From: Mikania micrantha
Taxonomy: Eukaryota > Streptophyta > Magnoliopsida > Asterales > Asteraceae
DNA length: 64,000 bases
Assembly: GCA_009363875.1 (NCBI GenBank)
Contig: CM018691.1
Span: forward strand, 42,963,399 to 43,027,398
Direction of reading: 5' to 3'
Numbering within the stretch: the stretch's first letter is position 1; the number at the start of each line of letters is the position of its first letter. The notes under the pieces are model-generated. The model was given only the letters and a program-made list of their open reading frames with translations, had not been told where the DNA came from and ran no database searches. Below are positions 32,813-42,727 of this stretch, in pieces. The position numbers were made by a program, and so were the translations under genes.

Positions 32813-34699
32813 TAATTGTATTTTCTGGTAGGTATAGAAGTTAATAACTAGAACAAAGTATATCATTGCCATGTTGATTGGGTTTTGAGTTAAAATGGAT
32901 TAGCCTTTCTTGAAATTATTGAAGGGCTAGAATTGAAGAAGGAAACATGAGGCGACATCAATATCCACCAAAGAAGAAGGTATAATTAGCTAATATGGCT
33001 TCAATTTATGTTATAAGTCATATTTTTTGTTGTGTGTAGATTTTAACACAACTGAGTATTAATCAAAATGGAGACTAACGACTTGATTTATATGTGATTA
33101 AAAGAAGAATTACAAATCAAAGAACTAAAATCAACAAGTAATATGAACAAATACAAATTAAGAAGAGAAAGGGGATGGGAATTAGACTTGAGATTGAGAT
33201 GAGAAGAGACGACTGATTTGCTAACAATCTTCATGCCTTTTTTTTCTTTTATTTTACTTATATTCTGCAATGTCTGTCCTGGTTGCTGTGTCAATTCACT
33301 TTGTTGGGCCACGTTAACTGGGCTGGTTGATTGGGCCTTGCATGGTCTTCGGTTCATAACATTTTTCTTGAAAAGAAATGAAATTATTGATAAATTATAT
33401 GAATGTGGTTACTAAAAAACTAACATTTGCCTTCGTCTTACACTGTTGACCTACACTGGTGAAACTAAGAAAAAAACATTTGCCTTCATTTGCTTTGTTG
33501 TGCAGGTTGAGCTACACTGGTGAACTAAGAGTGAAATGGGGAAATTAAACAATGGATGGATCTTAGTTTCATGTTTATGAATTTTCCATTGATTTTATAT
33601 TACGGAAATTTTGCTTGAGTTTGTTTCTTGCAGCCATTTTGGAGGGTTTGAAATGCAGCGGGAAGTGATGACTGGGGAGTTATAGGTATTTTGTTTTGTA
33701 AGAATTTTTTTAGCACTTTTATTTAATTATCCACTGACCTCAATATGCCTTGTATGATTATATGAACAAGTGTGTTAGAAGTTGATTTTCTTGAACCAGC
33801 TCATGACAAGCACTAGCTTGAACGCACAACTGCACTTTCAACTGGTGTTGTTTATTTAACTGGTGTTTTTTTAGCTGCTTTATGGGTTGGTTAAAGCTAT
33901 GTTATGAAAACTATGAAAAACCTATGGTTTGTCCATTATGGAGTGTTTGCTTATTTCATGTTTATGATGATGTAGGTTTTGATTCATGTTTATAATGCAG
34001 GCGTATTTCATCCTATGTAATGAATAAAGGTTGTTCATGATTTATGAACAGGTTTGTTTCATTTTAGTGAAGTGAATGCATGTTTTTTTATAAATTTTAT
34101 CTAGATTTATGTTTATGATGCAATTTTGATTCAGTTATTAAATGCTAAAAGGTTCAGTACAATGTTTCAAGATCATTTGCTTAAATAATAGGGTTAGGTT
34201 AAGGAAACTCCCATAGAGAAGAGTTTGTATTTACTATTTTTTGTAAAAGGGTGCTATTGGAATGAGATGATGCCATCCTGTTTGTAGATGGGTACTACCA
34301 GTAGAGGTTCGATTTTGATGTTGGCCTACCAACTCCTGTGTTGTAGCAATTCATAACATAGGGTTGGTTGTTCCTATCTGTGAGGTCCAATTTTGTCATT
34401 CTTTAGGGCAAACATCGTTCTCGATCTAATTGCGATAGATTTCTCTAGAATCCAACAACCCTTCTTCTTTGTTCTTTTATATTACAATAATTGTTGGAAT
34501 TTAAATTTAGGTTTGGGTTTTTGGATCATTAAGATTACAAGGTCTTATTTATTTGCATCTTAGCTGAGCAACCACTAAGTACACAACCATGGCGGATTTA
34601 TTCTCTTTGTTCGATTGTTAACAAATCCTAGCCTCATAATAGATTATTTGCTACCATATTAGTGAAGGTAATAATATCTGAGCCTATTTGCAAGCACAT
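32813..34699. other. Helitron A interior, unassigned
   Basis: Mostly non-coding. An exon-like piece at about 33633-33685 (after TTTCTTGCAG) is not recognised. A promoter-like or intergenic stretch lies near 33290-33360. Confidence 0.4.
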
Positions 34700-35010
34700 A
34701 CTTTTTCATGACAAAGGTTTAATAAAGATTGTTGATTTTCTTTGTTCTATGCACACATTCAATCGCATGCAAACCATGTGTGTTACTCTAGATTATCTCC
34801 CACCAGAAATGGATAAAGCACACTTGTTTCAATAATATTCTTATAACATCAGGTGCTTTTTGTTCTAATTAAATAATTGAATTACACTGGAGAGTGATGA
34901 ACATGATGCAAGCATAGATATCTAGAGGCTGTGTATTATGTGCTATAAATTCCTCTATAGTGCTCCTCCCTTTGAAACAAAAAAGCACCTTGACACATAT
35001 AAGAAGTAAT
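34700..35010 (+). pseudogene. Aurora kinase fragments (two exons), captured
   Basis: The first piece (34706-34815) encodes GLIKIVDFLCSMHTFNRMQT and MCVTLDYLPPEM, matching the activation segment of plant Aurora kinases, whose DFG reads DFL here. The second (about 34893-35010) encodes EHDASIDI, a stop, then CYKFLYSAPPFETKKHLDTY, the following segment. They are separated by about 75 bp of intron-like AT-rich sequence. Aurora kinases control chromosome segregation and phosphorylate histones; this is only a fragment of the C-lobe. Confidence 0.85.
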
Positions 35011-37566
35011 GCAATTATAAAACAGATGGAGGGATTGTACTGGTAAGATCAAATTAAGATGGGTTGAGTTGACCTGATTCATTTGTTCAAGAATATGTTT
35101 TCTTTAATATAATTAGTGTCAATATTTGTATAATAATTGTATATGATTAAAATTTTAATTCATTTTAAAGTTTTGTACAAAATCGAATAACAATTGCTCA
35201 TTCATGAGTAAATTACTAATATGATTGTGATAGCTAAAAGATGCTGCTTACCCATTTTGTTTTGTATCTAGCACATTTTGTAGTTCATGGAACTCTAATT
35301 TCATGACAGTTGACTTGATATTTACGTTAACTTATTGTGTGTGTCTTTATATATTTATTACAGGAAGCCCAAGATGATGGTGGCCGACATAATCTCATGC
35401 AATTATACTATACATTGACCACGGTGTGTTAACTGGTCACTTTTGCGGTTACAACCGTTTTTGAAAGTGATATTGGCACGTTAGATCATTCACAGGTTAA
35501 ATGGACCAACCTGCTATTTTTTTATTTTATAATTTTTTTGGTAAAATGTTTTGAACTTCCTTGCTTATTTGTTTCAGACAATGGTACCTTATCCATTTTC
35601 GATTATAAAGGTCAAGGTAAGACTTGCTCATTTTGGCTTATTCCACGTCGATTTTATCCATTTATGTATTTTTTAATTTTTAATGTTTTCAACATTATCC
35701 TATTTTGTTCTACACCTTTATGACATATTAGATGGTTGTACGGGAACTTATGGAAACGTTTCTTTTTAGTTTTTGGTCCAGGTGCTTTACTATATTTTAA
35801 CAACAGGAGCACGACAAGAGACACTATGAGAAGAATATTGTGATATCTCACAGGTGCAAAGTTTATAGTTTCTGATATATACACTAGCTCAATTTATTTA
35901 TGATTATAAATGGTATTTATGTGAACTAGCTCATATTTGTAGGTTACAGGATCATATGAACTTCCTCCAATGCCAGCAAGACGCACCCTTTTCATTGTCA
36001 TTGTCCACGAGAGTGCAGTCCATAGTTCTCTACATTGCTGAGAAGGCTCAGGTTCAGTTCTTTTTACTGATGCTTTTGGTCTGCAACTAGAACATTGCTA
36101 ATACATTGATAAGTATATACAAATACTAAAATTATTTATAGCTATAAACTTTAATTAACTATGTAATTTGCAGCTCTAGAATAGCTTCTCGTGGTATTGC
36201 CTTGACCGAGTCACGGTCTGATGCTCTGGAAACTTCTGGAAGCAACCAAGATCAGTTAACTATTTTTCAGGCCTCAAATACTAAATATCATAATTTGATA
36301 TCATATATCCCTTTTATAATTTTTTTTTACAATAAGAGCCTGTTAGAGAAAACCTGCAATAAGATTAGTTAAAATCCAGTCAAGGGTTGTTAAAAGATGG
36401 CTCTGGAATCAGGATTCAAAAAGAAACACAATAAATTATATATGATGAATGAAATTAGCTCAAATCTTATTAAATTCGTTTAATTTATTAAGCATAAACA
36501 AGAGAATAAAGTAACAAGCTTTCAAAGAAAACTATTAAACAAAAGTACATAACCAGGGATCCTTGAGCTAATTAATACATGGTTTATGGTTTTAGGCAAT
36601 CTAAATAAGGCTTAACATGGGTTGCTTTTCCATGGGCATTAATACAGGTTACATAAAGCTTTCTTCCTGACACTGTCAAATGTTTTGTGGGCATTCTGAG
36701 GACATTCTTCGCCTTGCCTAGGCTCATGTTGCGTTGTCAAAATCCCTAAAGTGTGCACATACACCCACTAAGCAAACACAGTTAAAGAACAACAATCTAT
36801 CATGTTTGAATTTGACCATGTCGGTTATAATTTGTCATTTGCTAATTTAACATTTAATAATTAGTGTTTAATGCTTTTGTTGAGTCATAATTACCATTCT
36901 TTCATTTTTCATATATGTTTTTTTACCCAACTCTTCAGTTTCATATTCATAGACTAAATATGAAAAATTGTTTGGTTGGGCGGCGTGGTTAACGGGTCAT
37001 AATTGGTAACCTATGTGTTGAAACAGGTCGGTTCATTTTGATGTTGTCATCAATATTTTATCTTCTATGAAGACCATAAAATTAAAAAATTTGATCATAT
37101 GACCTGGTAATATGACCATGCCTGAAGTCCTTTTCTCTTTAAGCATCTACGGAAACCAGCAGTTCAATCTTTTTGAGACTTGAGTAGACCTTTTCATATA
37201 GCTATATTTACCATTAGCTTAAGGTAATTTCTTTCGGTTAAATGTTACATTTCTTGATTATTTGGAATTAATTGGTGAAGACATGTTGGAACTCATTCAT
37301 AGACTACTGCAAGGGAAACTACAATTGTTGCAAAAGGTTGTTTTGACCTCCTACAAGAATGATACTAATTTAAGCTGGCAACATCGAAATTTGTACATTT
37401 TAAGTTCATGTGTCATAGTTTTGCAGCCGTGGGTGATTGGAGAGAACCTTCAAAATGTAAAGAAAAGGAAGATGAATTTAGTGAAGTACGTGAGATTTGA
37501 ACCTGTTCTTGGGTTAGTTACTTATCTTCTTTGCATGGATGTTGATGAAGACGTGTAACTAGAGTT
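35011..37566. other. Helitron A interior, with unidentified exon-like pieces
   Basis: Possible exon-like stretches: 35941-36050 (after TTTGTAG; GSYELPPMPARRTLFIVIVH), 36175-36270 (RIASRGIALTESRSDALETS) and about 37426-37500 (after TTTTGCAG). None is recognised and no joined frame is evident. They may come from other captured genes. Confidence 0.35.
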
Positions 37567-37726
37567 AATAAATTATATCAGCATTAGAAGTGTTTTGGAT
37601 CAACAAGAACTTTATTGAGTTGAAGGTGACAAAACATAGTTTTGGCAACACAAAATAGTTTTTCTTATGTGTGCATATATGAGGTCTAGATGACCCAAAA
37701 CACTTCTTATGCTGATATAATTTATT
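37567..37726. repeat. Foldback element (160 bp) inside Helitron A
   Basis: AATAAATTATATCAGCAT followed by TAGAAGTGTTTTGGATCA (37567-37602) pairs with the complement of 37691-37726 with only about two mismatches; loop of 88 bp. It resembles a small MITE. No clear target duplication. Confidence 0.75.
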
Positions 37727-39700
37727 TTCTTTACAAAGATTAGTGGCAACTATAACTAAAAAAGCAAAAAAACAAACAAACTAGGGGTGGCAATTTGTGC
37801 GTGGTTGTGGTTGGCTGGTTTGTATAACACAAACAAAACAATCCCCTGATTGTGTCAAAAAGTTGAACATTAACATTGGCGCTTGTAAACCAACACGACC
37901 AGTTAACCTGATCATATGTTGATATGTGGTTGTTTGAGTTTTATTCCTGCACGTGTAATCTTCACATATGGCATGCATTGAAATGAGAAACATTTATGAT
38001 GATTTACCAACTTTCAGAATCATAATTCAGAGCCAAAGCAGAGTGTCCAGTTTGTTTATTTTTGTTTTAGTTTAAGTTAGTTTTTTAATGGCAATACCAA
38101 GATGGCTTAATCAAGACATCATCTTTGACTTTTATGTTAAAATTTGATGTCTAATACCACGTTAGTTTATTTTTTTATTGTTTCCTAAGTTAGTAAACTC
38201 CGATATTTTCTTTTATAGTTTAATTGAGTTGGCTTGACGGATTAAATTGCTCAATCTGAACATGATCCATATAAGTTTTTTAGTGTTAAAACATCAACCC
38301 TAACCTGGACATGTTTAAAATTGTGCAACCCAAACAAGACCTATTTTAACTCATTTAGGTAACACGTCAAACAGGATCAGAGTTCAGGTGATCAACCGTT
38401 CCTCACTAATCTTTAGTATGAATTTGAGATAAGAATTGATATTTGGATATGTATGTTCCTAAGAATTATGATTCTGTCATAATATATGAATATTATGTTA
38501 TATGTTTTATAGTTTTAACAGCTGTGGTCATTTTGGTAAGGTAACTTGGTTTTGTATTTGATTTAGTAGTCTGGTTTACTCTTTACATATAGGTATTCTT
38601 CTTATAAAGTATTTAATTAACTCTTTCTTGCAATTTCAGATTATTGGGTTGAATTGTTTCTCATTTTAAATCACTAAATCAGGCCGCAAGAAACCCAAGA
38701 AACCATTTGTTGAGGCATGTGGTCATTTACTCAGGTACGCATAAGATGTCGATATGCTTTCTTTTTTTCCGACCCGATTACAATTTGATGAGGACCCAGA
38801 AATCTCTCCTCACTTAATATCATGTCGATTACTAAATTATAGCAGATACCATTGACCCTAAATTGTCACTTTTTACAACCTTTAAGCAGCTAGATAATGT
38901 GCTAAAGTGTAAATTTTATCATATTGTTTGCTTATTTAATCGTCCATAGCTTATTGTTTTGAACTATTGTATGAATGTTGTCAAAGACATTATAATTGAG
39001 GCCAGTTTATTTATCTGGTATTGGTTGAAAATTTATTGAAAATCAAGTGATATGTGTGAGTTGTGTTTTGAGTTATTGCGTGGCATTTTCTTTTAGTTGT
39101 TAGCATATATCTAAGCATTCAAAGCGGTAGAAAGACTTTATACATTCTTGAAGTTGGTAAGTAATATCTTGCTTTCGTGTATGATGTTTTTAGGGAATTG
39201 CATTTATGTTTTATCATTTAATAAATAAACAAACATGCTTCGTCTGCTTAAATAAATGAACACGAATAGAGGTTGTGTTCGTGAACATCCAATATTTTGT
39301 TAAATTTTTTAATGAACGAACATGAAAAATAATGTTGGTTTGGTTCTCGTCTTTAGGTGGGTAATTTTTAACATAACCTGTTTTGGCCTGTGTTTTTTTT
39401 GTTTGTAAAACCCAATCTGACCCGAACCAAAATAATCATAGTTCTAAAATGATATGTTTTGACCCGAGCCCATCCTGACCCGTCATCCTGCCTGACCCAA
39501 CCTGTCCATCTTGCCATGTCTAACTACAAGTAAACTTTATGTTCCATTAAAATTTTTGGTAGTAATCTTATTTTGTTGTTTATTTGTTAAATTGCTATGA
39601 TGATTTAAATGTTTAATTCTAATATTCTATTTTATTTAGTAATTTATTAGTAATCTTATTCATGATCACTCTATTTCTCTCTTTTCACACACATGTTATA
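37727..39700. other. Helitron A 3' interior, includes a segment shared with Helitron C
   Basis: 38375-38620 is homologous to 63755-64000 (shared phrases TTCCTCACTAATCTTTAG, TATGATTCTGTCATA, CATTTTGGTAAGG). The remainder is AT-rich and non-coding. Confidence 0.6.
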
Positions 39701-39754
39701 CGATATATCACGTAAGGGTTCATAAACTAATATAAAACGAGTAACTCGTAAATT

Positions 39755-39792
39755 GTTGTCGCCGCCGCCGCATCGCGCGGGTTTCCGACTAG
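39755..39792 (+). other. Helitron A 3' terminus (hairpin and CTAG)
   Basis: GCCGCCGCATCGCGCGGG forms a short GC stem (CCGC with GCGG), 11 bases before the terminal CTAG at 39789-39792, followed by T. The same terminus is seen in reverse at 58852-58885. Confidence 0.85.
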
Positions 39793-41443
39793 TATATATA
39801 TATATAGGATTCGCATCCTATAATAACCCTCACTTATTGTATTAACCCGAAATAACACTCCAAGATCAACCCGATTTTTTTTTTTAATCTTAGTTTTACA
39901 TGTCCATACGTAATCAAAATCAGTTGTTGTATCAAAACTGTTTATCATGCAATGGTTTCTTCCCAAAGGTAGAAAAGATAAAAAGGGTTCGTGAAATCAC
40001 CTGATTAAGTAGTTCTGGTATGTATGTGTTCGCGACTTGCGAATGCTAGCACTGCTAGTATGCACGTATATTCATATAGCTTGTGAGTATGTGTTCTGTG
40101 GTTTGTTGTATCCCATACAACTCCAAGTGTCGGTTTGCTCAACCAAGTGTGTGTGTGTGTTACTTAAGTGTCTTATTGCAAGTAGGACCCCAACATGCAT
40201 CCTATGACTCTAATCATGATGTTTTCACATAAGTCATGTTTCGAAAATCATAACGTTTCCTTTTCGAGAAAGTTTCTATATTTGAAAAGTTTCTATTTTT
40301 GGAAAGTATAGTTATTAAATCTCATTTCATAAAATTAATACTTATAGTATGTTTATAAAAACACGTTTAAACACTTAAAACATATTGTTTGCGCATAAAT
40401 TGTTATTTATGGTGTTTGCCCCAAATAAAGTTTCCTAAAATAGTAAGTATTTGTTTAAAAAATCCGTTTTCAAAAATACAAGTTTCCAATATGCTTAGAA
40501 ATCATTTTTAAACATATTCAGTAATCACAAACCATCAAAACATGTTAAGACATCAAAATCCCTCTTTTGGTTTACAAAAGTTTCCATAAATAGCAAGTTT
40601 GTAATAAATCATGTTTTTCACAAAAATCAAATACCCAAATGTGTTTCTAAACACTTCAATATGCATTTGACCACATCTAGACATGTCTAACATGTCTAAA
40701 TCATTACAAATCACCAACATGCAATCCAAATAGAGTAACTTGCATAATATCATCATCAAATCAACAAAACCTAATCCTAGATGATGTCTATAAATAATCT
40801 TCTTCAAAATATATCAATAAGCACTCTAGACCAACTGAAAATTCGTGCATGTGATCGGATCGGATTTGCATGTGATCAAATACACTTGCATGTGGGTTTT
40901 TAGCCCTTGCATGTACGATCTAACTATGGATAAGTCATAAGAACTACCTTAGAAGCTCTTAGTAGCTTGGATTCCACTGAGAGTGAGCCGGAAACCTCCT
41001 GAGTAAAGTTGGGATGGTCCTCAACTCCAAGGATGATGATGGTAGATGGCTTCTCTAAGCTTTCTTCTTGCTCCAATGACTTCCCAAGCTTCAAAGTTTC
41101 AAAAATGGAGTTTTTCTGGTGGAATAATTGTGATACAGAGGTGTTGGCTCGAGAATGATGTGTTCTGGACGAAGAAATATGATAGGAATGATGAAAAATG
41201 AGATAGCTTGAGTGTAAATCTAGTTTTGCTATCTATGTCTACCAGGCGTACCGCATAGCGTGACTCTCCGAGGATAGGCGTACCGCCTATAATATTATAT
41301 TCTAACGGCTCCTCAAAAACTCACGCGCACCGCCCCGAGTGGATGCCGCATACCTGTCGTACCGCCTAGACCCAAACCTTGGTCCTAGGCGTATCGCCAG
41401 GCTTGCTGGATGAGCCCAATTGGCACAATTTAGGTGTCACACA
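39793..41443 (-). repeat. Tekay-like LTR fragment right of Helitron A
   Basis: 39898-41433 is collinear with 25440-27030 of the complete LTR. Bases 39807-39897 (GGATTCGCATCCTATAATAA onward) replace about 800 bp of LTR and are unassigned. The LTR homology breaks at AATTTAG (41433), next to TGTCACAC, which looks like the start of another LTR. Confidence 0.82.
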
Positions 41444-41716
41444 AATGTTCCAAAAGGTCATGGTGCTAATTGTAATTTCGATATGTAAACATTACCATTT
41501 AAAATCCAAAATATTCATTAAATTCAAACAAATAAACTATCATTTCATCATCCATACAAATCATAAAAACCAGTACATTAAAATGTTTTTTTTTTTCAAA
41601 ATTAAGTAAGTCCATGATCTTAAGTTGTCATCTTTGTCTCTAACTTGTTACACATGTAAAATAGAGTTTGGATCAACTACTTGTGTAATTTGTGAGAACT
41701 CATATATATATATATA
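41444..41716 (-). repeat. Third Tekay-like LTR fragment, left of the Sire element
   Basis: It begins TGTCACAC like the complete LTR and then matches 24356-24620, ending in a TA tract. The match resumes after the Sire element at 53865-53899 (ATATAT, GTTAGATGCTAAACCAAAT), so the Sire element inserted in this fragment. Confidence 0.85.
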
Positions 41717-41793
41717 TGTAAAGACTAATAAAGGCTGAAGCTCACCAAACTTCTCATTTTGTCTAAGTACATGACTCCACAGAGAAGAACATC

Positions 41794-41982
41794 CTTCGGA
41801 AGAAAGGAGTTACTCTTCGGAAGCAACATTGCTTCCGAAGGGTAACAAATTTCTGCCCAAGGATGTACAAGACAAACTACTTCGGAAGACAAACACTTAA
41901 AGGAATTCAAAGCTTCAGAGCTTCCGAAGAAACTAAAGCTTCGGAAGAACTCAAAGCTTCTGAATAACAAAAGCTTCCGAAG
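41794..41982. promoter_or_regulatory. Palindrome array in the Sire U3
   Basis: Exact CTTC[C/G]GAAG at 41794, 41815, 41832, 41880, 41921, 41939 and 41974, that is, seven 9-bp palindromes in 189 bp. It lies about 400 bp upstream of the TATA box. A role as transcription-factor binding sites is inference. Confidence 0.8.
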
Positions 41983-42375
41983 ACATTCCTCAGCAGCTTC
42001 CTCTGACAAAGACTTCCGAGGTTTATCCTTCATCAAAGACTGTAGCTGAGCACGTTCAAAGTACAAAAAGGTACTGACACAAGACATGTTGGTCTGAGTA
42101 AAGATAGAGACAACATGTAATGAGTCAGATAAAGCACCTTACCTCTCCCATGCTGCATTAAATGCAAAAGATCATCTGAAGCCTTGAAGATCAATAACAT
42201 TAAATGTCTTTTGTATTTAGTAGTCTTTTGTAAAGTCAATGTCTTTTAATGTAATGATTATGAATGAGTGTCTTAGCCAGTTAAGACACTCAACATACTA
42301 GAATAAGCTTTACTTTATGTACTTGTCTAGTATACCCAACTTGTATTCCTAAGTGTATACGGTTGTAGCCTCGGC

Positions 42376-42382
42376 TATATAA
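42376..42382 (+). promoter_or_regulatory. TATA box of the Sire 5' LTR
   Basis: TATATAA; the same box is at 53629-53635 in the 3' LTR. Confidence 0.65.
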
Positions 42383-42613
42383 CCTCCCATTGTATGGTTG
42401 CTTGAAGTGTGCTTGCTCATATACTTCCACTTTGAGAGAAATATATCCTTGAGCTTGATTTATTCTTGTGTTCTTATTATTGTTCAAAGATTATTACTGT
42501 GTCATTTTGAGTGTAATTGTGAGATCATTCTAACAGAACATTCCGCATCTGTTAGAGTTAAGTAAGAAATACTTGTGAAGTGTTGTTTAGACTAAACAAC
42601 CCGATCCAACAAG

Positions 42614-42625
42614 TGGTATCAGAGC
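42614..42625 (+). other. Primer binding site, initiator tRNA-Met
   Basis: TGGTATCAGAGC, two bases after the LTR end. Confidence 0.96.
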
Positions 42626-42727
42626 TTTGGCTCTTGAACTTGACTGACTAATCATCATCAAGTTACCAGTTCTATTTCTTATAAAATCTCATCGTTTTAA
42701 CACTCATATTTTCTGTGTCTGCATAAG

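Larger units (their letters stand above)
31349..39792 (+). mobile_element. Helitron A, non-autonomous, with captured gene fragments
   Basis: The 5' end TCTTAACTACTTAATAATAG is preceded by A; the 3' end is a GC-rich hairpin (CCGCATCGCGCGG) then TTTCCGACTAG, followed by T. That is the established Helitron pattern (5' TC, 3' hairpin and CTRR, insertion between A and T, no target duplication). Bases 31389-31450 (GTCTTAAAAATTAAG, TACAAC, AAGCTTG) match the 5' end of Helitron B. No Rep/helicase gene is present. It carries H2A and Aurora kinase fragments and some unidentified exon-like pieces. 8,444 bp. Confidence 0.82.
24315..41443 (-). mobile_element. Tekay-like Ty3/gypsy chromovirus, decayed and interrupted
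   Basis: On the minus strand: a 5' LTR copy in pieces (41433-39898 and 31348-31071), a gag remnant, protease, RT, RNase H, integrase with chromodomain, polypurine tract and complete 3' LTR (27434-24315). A chromodomain after integrase defines chromoviruses; Tekay is an inference. The primer binding site and most of gag are deleted at the 31071 junction. Helitron A (31349-39792) interrupts the 5' LTR copy. Only the 3' LTR is whole. Confidence 0.75.
41717..42611 (+). repeat. 5' LTR of the Sire element (895 bp)
   Basis: Starts TGTAAAGACTAATAAAGG and ends CCGATCCAACA. Its U3 holds seven exact CTTC[C/G]GAAG palindromes between 41794 and 41982. Confidence 0.96.

Noticed and set aside
41725..42239. 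Minus-strand ORFs in both Sire LTRs (41725-42239 and 52978-53492)
   Set aside because: They are the same LTR sequence read antisense; the repeated Ser/Phe-rich peptide arises from the CTTCNGAAG palindromes.
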